64,000 bases of DNA from Sphingomonas palmae (GTDB lineage Bacteria; Pseudomonadota; Alphaproteobacteria; Sphingomonadales; Sphingomonadaceae). The notes below the pieces were generated by a model. It ran no database searches and was not told the DNA's origin. It worked only from the letters and a program-made list of their open reading frames with translations. Of this stretch, positions 17,446 to 26,194 are shown one piece after another. The DNA lies in NCBI RefSeq assembly GCF_900109565.1, contig NZ_FNZZ01000006.1, positions 62,001 to 126,000 of the forward strand, written 5' to 3'. Within the stretch, counting starts at the first letter, position 1, and every line of letters starts with the position of its first letter. The translations under genes and the position numbers were made by a program.

Positions 17446-18705
17446 ATGGCCGAGGCTTACATCATCGACGCGGTTCGCACCCCGCGCGGAATTGGCAAGC
17501 AAGGGAAAGGAGCGCTCGCGCACCTGCATCCGCAGCACCTCGCCGCCACGGTGCTTAAGGCAATAGCGGAGCGCAACGCGATCGACACGGCGGAGGTGGA
17601 CGACATCATCTGGTCGACCTCGACGCAGCGCGGGCACCAAGGCGGTGACCTTGGCCGGATGGCGGCGCTGGATGCAGGGTACGACGTGAAGGCGTCGGGC
17701 ACGACGCTCGATCGCTTTTGCGGCGGCGGCATCACCGCGGTGAACTTCGCCGCCGCGCAGATCATGAGCGGCATGGAGGACCTCGTCATCGCGGGCGGTA
17801 CCGAGATGATGAGCCTGACCGCGGCGATGATGCAGGAGGACATGGCGTCGGGCAAGCCGATGCTCGGGATGGGATCGGGCAACGAGCGTCTGAACCTCAG
17901 CCACCCGCAGTCGCATCAGGGCGTGTGCGGCGACGCGATCGCGAGCATGGAGGGGATCGACCGTGAGGCGCTCGACGCGCTGGGGCTCGAGTCGCAACGG
18001 CGCGCCAAGGTCGCGATCGACGAGGGGCGCTTCGATCGCTCGATCGTGCCGGTGACCGACGACGACGGCAATGTGATACTCGACCACGACGAATATCCGC
18101 GTCCGCAGACGACGGCGGAAGGGCTGGCAGCGCTCAAGCCCTCGTTCGCCGCAATGGCGGACATGCCCTATAACAAGGACGGCGACACTTTCCGCAAGCA
18201 GATCAACCGGCGCTACCCCGACCTCGACATCCGGCATTTCCATCATGCCGGTAACTCCTCTGGCGTGGTCGACGGCGCGGCGGCGGTGCTGCTGGCGTCG
18301 AAGGATTATGCCGAAAAGCACGGTCTCAAACCCCGCGCGCGGATCGTCGCAATGGCGAACGTCGGCGACGATCCGACGCTGATGCTCAACGCGCCGGTGC
18401 CCGCGGCGAAGAAGGTGCTGGCGAAGGCGGGGCTGACGAAGGACGACATCGACCTGTGGGAGATCAACGAGGCATTCGCGGTGGTGGCCGAGAAGTTCAT
18501 CCGCGATCTCGCGCTCGATCGTGACAAGGTCAACGTCAACGGCGGCTCGATCGCGCTCGGCCACCCGATCGGCGCGACGGGCGCGATCCTGATCGGCACG
18601 ATCGTCGACGAGCTGGAACGGCAGGAGAAGCGCTACGGCCTCGTCACCATGTGCGCGGCGGGCGGCATGGCGCCGGCGATCATCGTCGAGCGTGTGAGCA
18701 GCTGA
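17446..18705 (+). CDS. Acetyl-CoA C-acyltransferase (thiolase)
   Basis: A 419-residue thiolase. The acyl-accepting Cys92 is in LDRFCGGGI; the second half has ALGHPIGATGA with the catalytic His and TMCAAGGMAPA with the second Cys. It would join or cleave acetyl-CoA units in beta-oxidation or ketone metabolism. The ATG at 17446 follows GAGAGAGGAACGACG, a good ribosome site. It is divergent from the TetR operon and shares the palindromic operator region. The window encodes a second thiolase at 41418-42605 with a different active-site sequence (LNKMCGSG), so the two probably have different substrates. Confidence 0.92.
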   Translation: MAEAYIIDAVRTPRGIGKQGKGALAHLHPQHLAATVLKAIAERNAIDTAEVDDIIWSTSTQRGHQGGDLGRMAALDAGYDVKASGTTLDRFCGGGITAVNFAAAQIMSGMEDLVIAGGTEMMSLTAAMMQEDMASGKPMLGMGSGNERLNLSHPQSHQGVCGDAIASMEGIDREALDALGLESQRRAKVAIDEGRFDRSIVPVTDDDGNVILDHDEYPRPQTTAEGLAALKPSFAAMADMPYNKDGDTFRKQINRRYPDLDIRHFHHAGNSSGVVDGAAAVLLASKDYAEKHGLKPRARIVAMANVGDDPTLMLNAPVPAAKKVLAKAGLTKDDIDLWEINEAFAVVAEKFIRDLALDRDKVNVNGGSIALGHPIGATGAILIGTIVDELERQEKRYGLVTMCAAGGMAPAIIVERVSS

Positions 18706-18851
18706 CTGCGCAGCTTTCATTTAGCTGACGCATCAGTTCAGCAACGGTTCGACACGCCGAGCCCATCACTGCACCGTCGCTGACCGGATCCGCCGGGCAG
18801 CATCCGTGGCGGGGCCGGCCGGTCGGCTGGCGTGTGGGAGTGCGTAGCAAG

Positions 18852-19808
18852 ATGATCAGGTCGTTGGTTGCCGGGCTGCTCGCGGCGGCGGCGGGGATCG
18901 TGCCGGGTGTGGCGAGTGCGCAGGACGGGTCGGTGCGCGACATGATGCGCGCGCGCATGCAGGCGCGGGTCGAGGCGCAGGGTCGTCCCGAGCGACCGAC
19001 GGGAGCGGAGCGGAGTGGCGATCGCGGCGGCTGGCAGCGACCCGATCGGCCTGAGGGGGCCGCCCGCGGCGAGTGGCGTCGCGACGATCGCGGTCCGCGC
19101 GCCGATGGCGGACCACGTCCCGACCGCGGCGGCGAACGCGCAGTGGTGCCGGCCCCGACCCGCGACTGGAACCGCGACGCGCGCGATGGGGCGCAGCGGC
19201 CCGACCGCGGGCAGGGTTGGTCGCGCGGCGACCGCGGCGATGCCCCGGGCCGTCCGCAGCTGGAGGATCGACGTTTCGAGGATCAGCGCGGCGATAGGCT
19301 TGGACCCGACGCGCGCAGGCCGAACGGTGACTGGCGCGGTCGCGATGACACCCAGCGAGGGTGGGGCGATCGCGGCCCGACCGGACGCGACTGGCGAGCA
19401 GGAACAGACTGGCGCGCGCGGAGCGACTGGAACGATCGTCGCGGCATCGCGGGGCGAGATGGTCGTGTGTCCGGCTGGGGCGGGGCGTCGTCGCGGGGTT
19501 GGGATCGCGGTTGGCGGCAGCAGCGTCGCTATGACTGGTCAGGCTATCGCAGTTCCAATCGCGGCGCCTATCGCCTGCCGCGCTACTACGCGCCCTATGG
19601 GTGGAACCGCGGTTACCAGCGGTTCGGCATTGGTGCGCGGCTCTCGCCCGTGCTGTTCGCGCAGAGCTACTGGATTGACGATCCGTTCGCCTACCGCCTG
19701 CCCGAACCCTACGGGCCGTACCGCTGGGTACGCTATTACAACGATGCGGTGCTGGTGGACGTCTACACCGGGGAGGTGGTCGACACGATCTACGACATCT
19801 TCTGGTAA
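18852..19808 (+). CDS. RcnB-like secreted protein with an Arg/Asp/Gly/Trp-rich central region
   Basis: About 318 residues. A Sec signal peptide (MIRSLVAGLLAAAAG...VASA) is followed by roughly 190 residues dominated by Arg, Asp, Gly and Trp, with many DWR, DRG and RPDR repeats and no predicted fold. The last 80 residues form an RcnB-like domain (RLPRYYAPYGWNRGY, then a region ending VYTGEVVDTIYDIFW). RcnB is a periplasmic nickel/cobalt homeostasis protein in enteric bacteria; here only the domain is shared and metal binding is not evident. The exact start is uncertain; GTG codons at 18834 and 18840 are alternatives. Confidence 0.72.
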   Translation: MIRSLVAGLLAAAAGIVPGVASAQDGSVRDMMRARMQARVEAQGRPERPTGAERSGDRGGWQRPDRPEGAARGEWRRDDRGPRADGGPRPDRGGERAVVPAPTRDWNRDARDGAQRPDRGQGWSRGDRGDAPGRPQLEDRRFEDQRGDRLGPDARRPNGDWRGRDDTQRGWGDRGPTGRDWRAGTDWRARSDWNDRRGIAGRDGRVSGWGGASSRGWDRGWRQQRRYDWSGYRSSNRGAYRLPRYYAPYGWNRGYQRFGIGARLSPVLFAQSYWIDDPFAYRLPEPYGPYRWVRYYNDAVLVDVYTGEVVDTIYDIFW

Positions 19809-19867
19809 GGCAGCGAGCCGGCGGGTGAGGCTTGCCTCACCCGCCGCGGCTTGCGAGGGATGACGGC

Positions 19868-20554
19868 ATGGCCACGACGAGCGTACCCCCAGGTCACCCA
19901 TCCGCTGCCCGCGCCAACATCGGCGCGCAGGTCGCCGTGCGGCTCGACGCCGATCCGCGCATGACGCGGCTGCCGAGCGAGACGATTCAGGCCTATCGCT
20001 GCCTCGACTTTCTCGACGACGCGACGTGCGATCACCTCGTCGCGCTGATCGAGCGGCAGCGGCGACCGTCGACGCTGCTGTCCGACACCGGGCGAAACGC
20101 GAACCGAACCAGCGACAGCTGCGACATGGACCGCGACGCGCCCGACATCCGCGCGGTCGACGAACTGATCGCCGGCGCGCTCGGGCTCGATCCGGCGCAC
20201 GGTGAGACGATGCAGGGACAGCGCTACGCCCCTGGTCAGCATTTCCGCATCCATCACGATTACTTCCACGAGGGCGAGAGCTACTGGCCGCGAATGCAGG
20301 CGAGCGGCGGGCAGCGCACCTGGACCGCGATGATCTACCTGAACGAGGTGGAGGAGGGCGGGGCGACCTGGTTCCCGCAGGGCGGCGTCCGCGCGGTACC
20401 CCGGCGCGGCATGCTGCTTGCGTGGAACAACATGGAAGCGGACGGTCGCCCCAATACGCGCACGCTGCACGAGGGCATGCCGGTGGTGGAGGGCGTCAAG
20501 TACATCGTCACCAAGTGGTTTCGCGAGCACCCCTGGGTCATGCGGCAGGCGTGA
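19868..20554 (+). CDS. 2OG-Fe(II) oxygenase, prolyl 4-hydroxylase type
   Basis: A 228-residue iron/2-oxoglutarate dioxygenase. The iron ligands are His129 and Asp131 in the YxxGQxFxxHxD pattern (YAPGQHFRIHHDYF) and His201; the 2-oxoglutarate-binding Lys211 is ten residues further (GVKYIVTKWF). The ATG at 19868 follows GAGGGATGACGGC, and the sequence upstream of it is not family-like. Bacterial prolyl-4-hydroxylase homologues modify proline in proteins such as elongation factors or act on free amino acids; the target here is unknown. The gene follows the RcnB-like gene by 59 bases. Confidence 0.88.
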   Translation: MATTSVPPGHPSAARANIGAQVAVRLDADPRMTRLPSETIQAYRCLDFLDDATCDHLVALIERQRRPSTLLSDTGRNANRTSDSCDMDRDAPDIRAVDELIAGALGLDPAHGETMQGQRYAPGQHFRIHHDYFHEGESYWPRMQASGGQRTWTAMIYLNEVEEGGATWFPQGGVRAVPRRGMLLAWNNMEADGRPNTRTLHEGMPVVEGVKYIVTKWFREHPWVMRQA

Positions 20555-20622
20555 TCGCCGCGTACCAACCCGGCCGCGGCGGGACACGTGACCGGAACCT
20601 CCATCTCCGCTAACTATCGGTG

Positions 20623-22368
20623 ATGCGGAACGTTCTGGACATCGATCGCTCGATCCTCGGGCAGGCATGGCGCTGGCGCGCGCTCGCCGATGATCAGCGC
20701 GCGGGCTTCAAACCTGACGATCTCGTCACGCAGATCCTGCTGTCGCGCGGGGCCACGCGTGAGGCGCTCGACGACCACCGCACGCCCTCGATCCGCAGCT
20801 TCATGCCCGACCCGTCGATCTTCCGCGACATGGACAAGGGCGCCGCGCGCCTCGCAGACGCGGTCGAGGCGGGGGAGAAGATCGCGATCTTCGGCGATTA
20901 CGACGTCGACGGCGCGACCTCCTCGGCGCTGCTTGTCTTGCTGTTGCGCGCGCTCAAGCGTGACGCGCGTGTCTACATTCCGGATCGCCTGACCGAGGGC
21001 TACGGCCCCAACGCGGTAGCGATGCAACTGCTGGCGGCGGAGGGCGCGACGCTGATCGTCACGGTCGATTGCGGCGCACAGGCGTTCGAGGCGCTGGCCG
21101 ACGTGCCGGTCGACGTGCTGGTCGTCGACCATCACAAATGCGCGAGCGAACTGCCGCGCGCACACGCGGTGGTGAACCCCAATCGCCTCGACGAGACCGA
21201 CGGCGCCGCGCACGGCCATCTCGCCGCAGTCGGGGTCTGCTTCCTGCTCGCCGCCGCGACGGTACGCGTGCTGCGGACCCGAGGTTATTTCACGGATCGC
21301 GCCGAGCCCAAGCTGCTCGACCTGCTCGATCTCGTCGCGCTGGGTACCGTTGCCGATGTTGCGCAGCTGCGCGGGTTGAACCGCGCGTTCGTGGCGCAGG
21401 GATTGAAGGTCATGGCGGCGCGGCGCAATCCGGGCATCGCGGCGCTGATCGAGGCATCGCGGCTGACGCGTGCGCCGACTGCAACCGACCTCGGCTTCGC
21501 GCTCGGGCCGCGGATCAACGCGGGTGGGCGCGTCGGGCTAGCCGATCTGGGCGTGCGGCTGCTCACCACGCAGGATGCCGGCGAGGCGCGCGCGATCGCG
21601 GCGGAGCTAGACCGCTTCAACGAGGAGCGCCGCGCGATTGAGGCGATCGTGCAGGAAGGCGCGGAGGCGAATATCGTCGCCGACCGCGGGGTGGTGGTGG
21701 TTGCGGGGCAGGGCTGGCATCCGGGCGTCATCGGCATCGTAGCGGGACGGCTGAAGGAAAAGCTCGGCCGCCCCGCGATCGTCATCGCGCTGGACGAGCA
21801 TGGCGTCGGCAAGGGATCGGGACGATCTATCACGGGCGTCGACCTGGGCGCCGCGATCCTGGCGGCGAAGGGACACGGACTGCTTGTCGCAGGCGGCGGA
21901 CACGCGATGGCGGCGGGGCTGACGGTCGCTGCCGACCGGATCGACGCGCTCGCGGACTTTCTCGACGAACGGCTGTCGGCTGCGGTCGCGCAGGCGACGG
22001 CGAACCGCGCGCTGCTGGTTGATACGGTGCTCGCCCCCGGCGGCGTCACGCCGGATCTGGTGCAGGCACTGGAGGCGGGTGGACCTTACGGCACCGGCTG
22101 GCCTTCACCGCGCGTCGCGGTCGGTCCGGTGCGTATGATCAAGGTCGACGTTGTCGGCAACGGCCACGTCCGCGCGATCGTCGCGGGCGACGACGGGCGC
22201 AGCATCAAGGCAATGGCGTTCCGTGCCGCCGACACGCCGCTCGGGCTGGCATTGCTCGCGGCCGGCCCGACCCGGCGGCTCTGGCTAGCGGGGCGCGCCA
22301 AGCTCGACGATTGGGGCAGCCGCGCCGCGGCCGAGCTGCACCTCGACGATGCCGCCTGGGCGAACTGA
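20623..22368 (+). CDS. recJ: Single-stranded-DNA-specific 5'-3' exonuclease RecJ
   Basis: A 581-residue DHH-family exonuclease used in recombinational and mismatch repair. Motifs visible are DYDVDG (92-97), TVDCGAQA, VVDHHK, and GTVADVAQL; the DHHA1 domain carries VAGGGHAMAAGLT. A C-terminal OB-like domain ends the protein. The start is the ATG at 20623, directly after a GTG in the same frame that is one codon earlier. Its stop lies about 70 bases before tRNA-Glu. Confidence 0.94.
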   Translation: MRNVLDIDRSILGQAWRWRALADDQRAGFKPDDLVTQILLSRGATREALDDHRTPSIRSFMPDPSIFRDMDKGAARLADAVEAGEKIAIFGDYDVDGATSSALLVLLLRALKRDARVYIPDRLTEGYGPNAVAMQLLAAEGATLIVTVDCGAQAFEALADVPVDVLVVDHHKCASELPRAHAVVNPNRLDETDGAAHGHLAAVGVCFLLAAATVRVLRTRGYFTDRAEPKLLDLLDLVALGTVADVAQLRGLNRAFVAQGLKVMAARRNPGIAALIEASRLTRAPTATDLGFALGPRINAGGRVGLADLGVRLLTTQDAGEARAIAAELDRFNEERRAIEAIVQEGAEANIVADRGVVVVAGQGWHPGVIGIVAGRLKEKLGRPAIVIALDEHGVGKGSGRSITGVDLGAAILAAKGHGLLVAGGGHAMAAGLTVAADRIDALADFLDERLSAAVAQATANRALLVDTVLAPGGVTPDLVQALEAGGPYGTGWPSPRVAVGPVRMIKVDVVGNGHVRAIVAGDDGRSIKAMAFRAADTPLGLALLAAGPTRRLWLAGRAKLDDWGSRAAAELHLDDAAWAN

Positions 22369-22440
22369 TTATCGTGGCGATGCGCGTACAAGAGGCTTGA
22401 CCCACCGCCGCTTTTGCCGCAATGCGCCGCCTCGCCTCAC

Positions 22441-22515
22441 GGCCCCTTCGTCTAGCGGTTAGGACGCGGCCCTTTCACGGCTGAAGCACGGGTTCGATTC
22501 CCGTAGGGGTCACCA
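22441..22515 (+). tRNA. tRNA-Glu (UUC anticodon)
   Basis: The sequence folds as a tRNA with acceptor GGCCCCT paired to AGGGGTC (one G-U), a D loop with TAGCGGTTAGGA, an anticodon loop CTTTCAC giving the UUC anticodon, a TψC stem-loop with GGTTCGATTCC and an encoded CCA end. It sits alone after recJ. Confidence 0.97.
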
Positions 22516-22569
22516 ACTGCGTAAACGCGGCGTGGTGCATGCGTGCTGTCCAAATCGTCGTGGCAAAGA

Positions 22570-22604
22570 CGAGCGGGAAGAAAACGCTCGGACATCACCT
22601 TTTT
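22570..22604 (+). terminator. Possible terminator downstream of tRNA-Glu
   Basis: CGAGCG and CGCTCG form a 6-bp stem with a 9-base A-rich loop, followed after nine bases by CTTTTTAG. The T run is separated from the stem, so termination is uncertain. Confidence 0.3.
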
Positions 22605-22636
22605 AGTACGCCGCCTTATTGGCTAACACGGTCGTG

Positions 22637-22701
22637 TTCGGCGCTGGTTGATCGCATACAAGCGCCGAAACACAGCGGCCGCACTCGTCGGCGCGGCCGC
22701 T
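22637..22701. other. Two tandem perfect hairpins after the DUF6481 gene
   Basis: The first pairs TTCGGCGCT (22637-22645) with AGCGCCGAA (22661-22669). The second pairs AGCGGCCGC (22674-22682) with GCGGCCGCT (22693-22701) and ends 5 bases before the DUF6481 stop codon, so on the minus strand it is a likely intrinsic terminator without a clear T tract. Confidence 0.5.
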
Positions 22702-22706
22702 CTCGT

Positions 22707-23060
22707 TCAGCGCTTCAGGCGAGCCTTGCGCGCGGCGTAGCGGGCGTCGCGTGCCGCCTTCATCTCGGCCTCGGTCGGGACCTTGCGCATCTTCTGCTTG
22801 GCCTCCTCGGCCAGGCGCGCTTCCTCTGCGGCTGCTTCGCGGGCGGCCTTCTTCTCGGCCGCCGCCTGCTCGCGCGCGGCCTTCTTCTCAGCGCTGACGC
22901 GAGCCTGCTCCGCCGCGCGTGCCTCCGCGATCTTGCGCTGTTCGGCCAGCACCGCCTCGTCGACCGGCGGTTTCGCGCGCAGCTTCTCGATCGCGGCTTG
23001 CTTGGCCTTGGCGGCGAGCGCGGCGCGCTCCTGAAAACCCTGTTCCTTGAACGCAGCCAT
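22707..23060 (-). CDS. DUF6481 family small alanine/lysine-rich protein
   Basis: A 117-residue soluble protein starting MAAFKEQGFQERAALAAKAK, the conserved beginning of DUF6481. The rest is almost entirely Ala, Lys, Glu and Arg, including repeated AAEKKAARE, which predicts one long charged helix or coiled coil, and it ends in a strongly basic tail (DARYAARKARLKR). The open frame goes further upstream, but the start at 23060 matches the family. Function is unknown; a nucleic-acid-binding or TolA-like helical role would be guesswork. A hairpin terminator follows it. Confidence 0.75.
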   Translation of the reverse strand: MAAFKEQGFQERAALAAKAKQAAIEKLRAKPPVDEAVLAEQRKIAEARAAEQARVSAEKKAAREQAAAEKKAAREAAAEEARLAEEAKQKMRKVPTEAEMKAARDARYAARKARLKR

Positions 23061-23251
23061 GAAGGTCGATGAATTCCTGATTGTTGGTGGGTGGGCCAAG
23101 AACGCGCAAAGGCGCGTTGCCGATGCGTGATATAGCGCAAGGAAGCGTTTTTGGCAAAAGATTGCGGTTCGATCGCGGCTGAACAGTCGCCAAGCGCCGC
23201 GACCGGCGGTAACCCGCACTCGAGATTTCACGTCGGATGCGGGCAGGTATC

Positions 23252-23923
23252 ATGGTTCCCAGAGAGTTGATCGGCACCGCGCGCGTGCCCGGCGGAGAGG
23301 ATCTGCGGCTGTTCCGGCGCGGCGCCGATTTCATGATCGTGCTTGATCGCAACGAACTGATGAACAGCCGGATGAGCGGGTCGGAGGAAGCGCTCGCCAC
23401 CATGACGATTGAGCGGCTGGGCGGTCGCCCTGCGCCGCGGCTGCTGATCGGCGGGTACGGCATGGGCTTTACCCTGCGCGCCGCGCTGGCGGTGCTGCCC
23501 AGTGACGCGCGCGTGACCGTGGCGGAGCTGGTGCCGGAGATCATCGCTTGGGCGCAAGGGCCGATGGCAGCCCTGACCGCCGGCTGCCTCGATGATCCGC
23601 GCGTCGGCGTCGTGCAGATCGACGTGGCGGACATGATTGCCGAAGGGCCGGGCGAGTATGACGCCATCCTGCTCGACGTCGACAATGGACCCGACGGGCT
23701 GGTGCGCGCCGCCAACAACCGCCTCTACGCGATGCGTGGGCTACACCTGGCACGCGAGGCGCTACGCCCCGGCGGCGTGCTGGCGGTTTGGTCGGCGGCA
23801 CCCGATGCGGCCTTCGCGCGGCGGCTGTCGTCGGCGGGCTTCGCGGTGGAGGAACGTACCGTGCGTGCGCGCAGCAACGGCAAGGGCGCGGTTCACACGA
23901 TCTGGTTCGCGATCGCCAACTGA
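23252..23923 (+). CDS. Spermidine-synthase-like SAM-fold protein
   Basis: About 223 residues with a Rossmann SAM-binding core: RLLIGGYGMGFTLRAAL (motif I), VTVAELVPEII (motif II acidic residue), and YDAILLDVDNGPDGL. The order resembles the spermidine synthase (SpeE) family, with the DxDNGP loop in place of the usual active-site loop. It may be a methyltransferase or a diverged aminopropyltransferase. No polyamine genes lie nearby. ATG 23252 follows GGGCAGGTATC; an in-frame ATG at 23237 is possible. Confidence 0.75.
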   Translation: MVPRELIGTARVPGGEDLRLFRRGADFMIVLDRNELMNSRMSGSEEALATMTIERLGGRPAPRLLIGGYGMGFTLRAALAVLPSDARVTVAELVPEIIAWAQGPMAALTAGCLDDPRVGVVQIDVADMIAEGPGEYDAILLDVDNGPDGLVRAANNRLYAMRGLHLAREALRPGGVLAVWSAAPDAAFARRLSSAGFAVEERTVRARSNGKGAVHTIWFAIAN

Positions 23924-23939
23924 TCGGGTCGGGTAGAGC

Positions 23940-24719
23940 TTAAGGCGCGCCGGTCTCGATAACGGTCACCTCTGCGTCGCGGCAGGCGCGCAAGAGTTCG
24001 GGATCGATCCGGTCGATCACCAGATAGTCGATGTGGTCGAGCCCGGCGATCCTGACCGGGGCAGGGCGGCCGATCTTGCTCGCGTCGGCAACCAGGATCA
24101 CCTTGCGCGCGTGCGCGATGATCGTCTGCGACACGCGCACTTCTTCCACGTCAAAGTCGAGCAGCGTTCCATCCCGGTCGATCGCGGAAGCGCCGATCAC
24201 CGCGTGGTCGACGCGAAAGCCGCGGATGAAGTCCATCGCCAGCGCGCCGACCACCGCTCGGTCGCTGGCCCGCACGCGCCCGCCCGCGGCGATTACTTCG
24301 ACACCGTCGCGACCCGCCAGGATGTCGACGACATTCAGATTGTTGGTGATAACCATCAGCTCGCGGTGACTGACCAGCGCGCGCGCCACCGCCTCGGTGG
24401 TGGTGCCAATGTTGACGAACAGGCTCGCGCCATCGGGCACCAGCCGCGCGGCGGCCGCACCGATCGCCGCCTTCGCCTCCGCCGCTACCGCCGCGCGCGT
24501 TGCGTGATCGAGGTTGCCGACGCCCGAGGTCACCACCGCGCCGCCGTGGACACGCGACAGCATCGCGCGCGCGGCGAGATCATTCAGATCCTTGCGGATC
24601 GTCTGCGGCGTAACGCCGAGCGCGGATGCTAGCGCGTCGACCGAGACGCTGCCGGTCTGGCGCGCGAGCTCGAGGATGCGGCGGTGACGATCGGCCGCGA
24701 GGTCGGCGGGCTGGCTCAT
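23940..24719 (-). CDS. glpR: DeoR-family regulator of glycerol genes
   Basis: A 259-residue DeoR-type repressor. The N-terminal helix-turn-helix is RILELARQTGSVSVDALASALGVTPQTIRKDLNDL (shown in parts: SVDALASALGVTPQTIRKD), followed by RVHGGAV, and a sugar-phosphate-binding C-terminal domain with NIGTTTEAVA. It overlaps glpD by 4 bases (ATGA), so both are translated together. Context makes glycerol 3-phosphate the likely inducer. Candidate operators lie at 26195-26245 between glpD and glpK. Confidence 0.88.
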   Translation of the reverse strand: MSQPADLAADRHRRILELARQTGSVSVDALASALGVTPQTIRKDLNDLAARAMLSRVHGGAVVTSGVGNLDHATRAAVAAEAKAAIGAAAARLVPDGASLFVNIGTTTEAVARALVSHRELMVITNNLNVVDILAGRDGVEVIAAGGRVRASDRAVVGALAMDFIRGFRVDHAVIGASAIDRDGTLLDFDVEEVRVSQTIIAHARKVILVADASKIGRPAPVRIAGLDHIDYLVIDRIDPELLRACRDAEVTVIETGAP

Positions 24720-26188
24720 CCCGCGGACAGATACGCGGTCAGCCGCGCCTCGGTGCCATCCGGCACGTGAAGGCCGAGCTTGCTGCGGCGATAGAGTACG
24801 TCCTCGGCGGTACGCGCCCATTCCTGTGCGACCAGATAGTCGACCTCTGCGCTCGTCAACCCACCGCCGAGATCCTCACCCAGACCGCCGTCGAGGATTC
24901 GGGACACCCGCGTCCCGTACGCGCGCGCCAGCCGTCGCAGCAGGGCAGGGGCAACGTCGGGATGATCCTGCGTCAGATGCGCGAGGAATCGTTCGAAATC
25001 GTCCATGTCGCCGCCGGGTAGCGTCGCGCCCGCGGTCCACGCAGCGCCAGCCTGCGCGAAGAACGGTGACAGCTCGGCCAGCGCGTGCTCGGCGAGCTTG
25101 CGATAGGTCGTGATCTTGCCGCCGAAGATACTCAGCATCGGCGCGCGGCCTTCGCCGGCGTCGAGGTCGAGCACGTAGTCCCGCGTCACCGCGGAGGCGC
25201 TGCCGGCCTGATCGTCGTAGAGCGGCCGGATACCGGCGTAGCTCCACGCCACGTCCGCGCGGGTCAGGGCGTGGGTGAAATAGCGGTTGGCGGTATCGAG
25301 CAGATAGTCGGTTTCGCTCTCGCTGATCTGCGCCTTCGCAGGTGCGCCTTCCCACGGTTCGTCGGTGGTGCCGATCAGCGTGTACTTACCTTCATAGGGA
25401 AGCGCGAAAACGATGCGGCGATCGGGGTTCTGCAGCATGAAGGCGTGGTCGCCATCGTACAATTTCGGCACGACGAGGTGGCTGCCCTTGACCAGCCGCA
25501 CGCCGCGCTCACTGCGGTTCGCGCCCGTTCGCCCGATCACGTCGGCGACCCACGGGCCTGCCGCGTTGACCAGCGCGCGCGCGCGCACCGTCTCGCGCCC
25601 GCGCTCGCCCTCGATCGTCGCGGTCCATCCCGCGCCGTCGCGCCGCGCGTCGATGAGCGTCGTACGGGTGCGGATGGCGGCGCCATGCTCGGCCGCGTCG
25701 CGTGCGTTCAGTACCACCATGCGGCTGTCCTCGACCCAGCAGTCGGAATAGACGAACGCCTTGCCCTTCGCGTCCTTTAGTCCGTTGCCATAGACGGTCT
25801 CGCGCAGCTCAATCGTGTTGGTGCCCGGCAGCTCCTCTCGCCCGCCAAGGTGATCGTAGAGGAACAGGCCTAGCCGAACGATCCACGCGGGGCGCGGCGA
25901 CTGCGTCTGCGGCAGCACGAAACGGAGCGGCCAGATGATGTGCGGCGCCATCCGCCACAGCCGCTCGCGCTCGATCAGCGCCTCGCGCACCAGCCGGAAC
26001 TCGCCGTACTCCAGGTAGCGTAGACCACCGTGGATCAGCTTGGTCGAGGCGGAGGAGGTGTGGCTGGCGAGATCGTCCTGTTCGACCAGCAGCACCGAGA
26101 GGCCTCGCCCGGCCGCATCGCGCGCAATGCCGGCACCGTTGATGCCGCCGCCGACGATCAGCAGGTCGTAGGTAATAGGCTCAGCCAT
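24716..26188 (-). CDS. glpD: Aerobic glycerol-3-phosphate dehydrogenase
   Basis: A 490-residue FAD enzyme that oxidises glycerol 3-phosphate to dihydroxyacetone phosphate and passes electrons to ubiquinone at the membrane. The FAD motif is DLLIVGGGINGAGIARDAAG; further blocks are TKLIHGGLRYLE, YSDCWVEDSRMV, and LVNAAGPWVADV. The ATG at 26188 begins a typical N-terminus; a GTG three codons earlier overlaps the candidate operator. It is the first gene of the glpD-glpR operon and divergent from glpK. Confidence 0.95.
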   Translation of the reverse strand: MAEPITYDLLIVGGGINGAGIARDAAGRGLSVLLVEQDDLASHTSSASTKLIHGGLRYLEYGEFRLVREALIERERLWRMAPHIIWPLRFVLPQTQSPRPAWIVRLGLFLYDHLGGREELPGTNTIELRETVYGNGLKDAKGKAFVYSDCWVEDSRMVVLNARDAAEHGAAIRTRTTLIDARRDGAGWTATIEGERGRETVRARALVNAAGPWVADVIGRTGANRSERGVRLVKGSHLVVPKLYDGDHAFMLQNPDRRIVFALPYEGKYTLIGTTDEPWEGAPAKAQISESETDYLLDTANRYFTHALTRADVAWSYAGIRPLYDDQAGSASAVTRDYVLDLDAGEGRAPMLSIFGGKITTYRKLAEHALAELSPFFAQAGAAWTAGATLPGGDMDDFERFLAHLTQDHPDVAPALLRRLARAYGTRVSRILDGGLGEDLGGGLTSAEVDYLVAQEWARTAEDVLYRRSKLGLHVPDGTEARLTAYLSAG

Positions 26189-26194
26189 ATCGCT

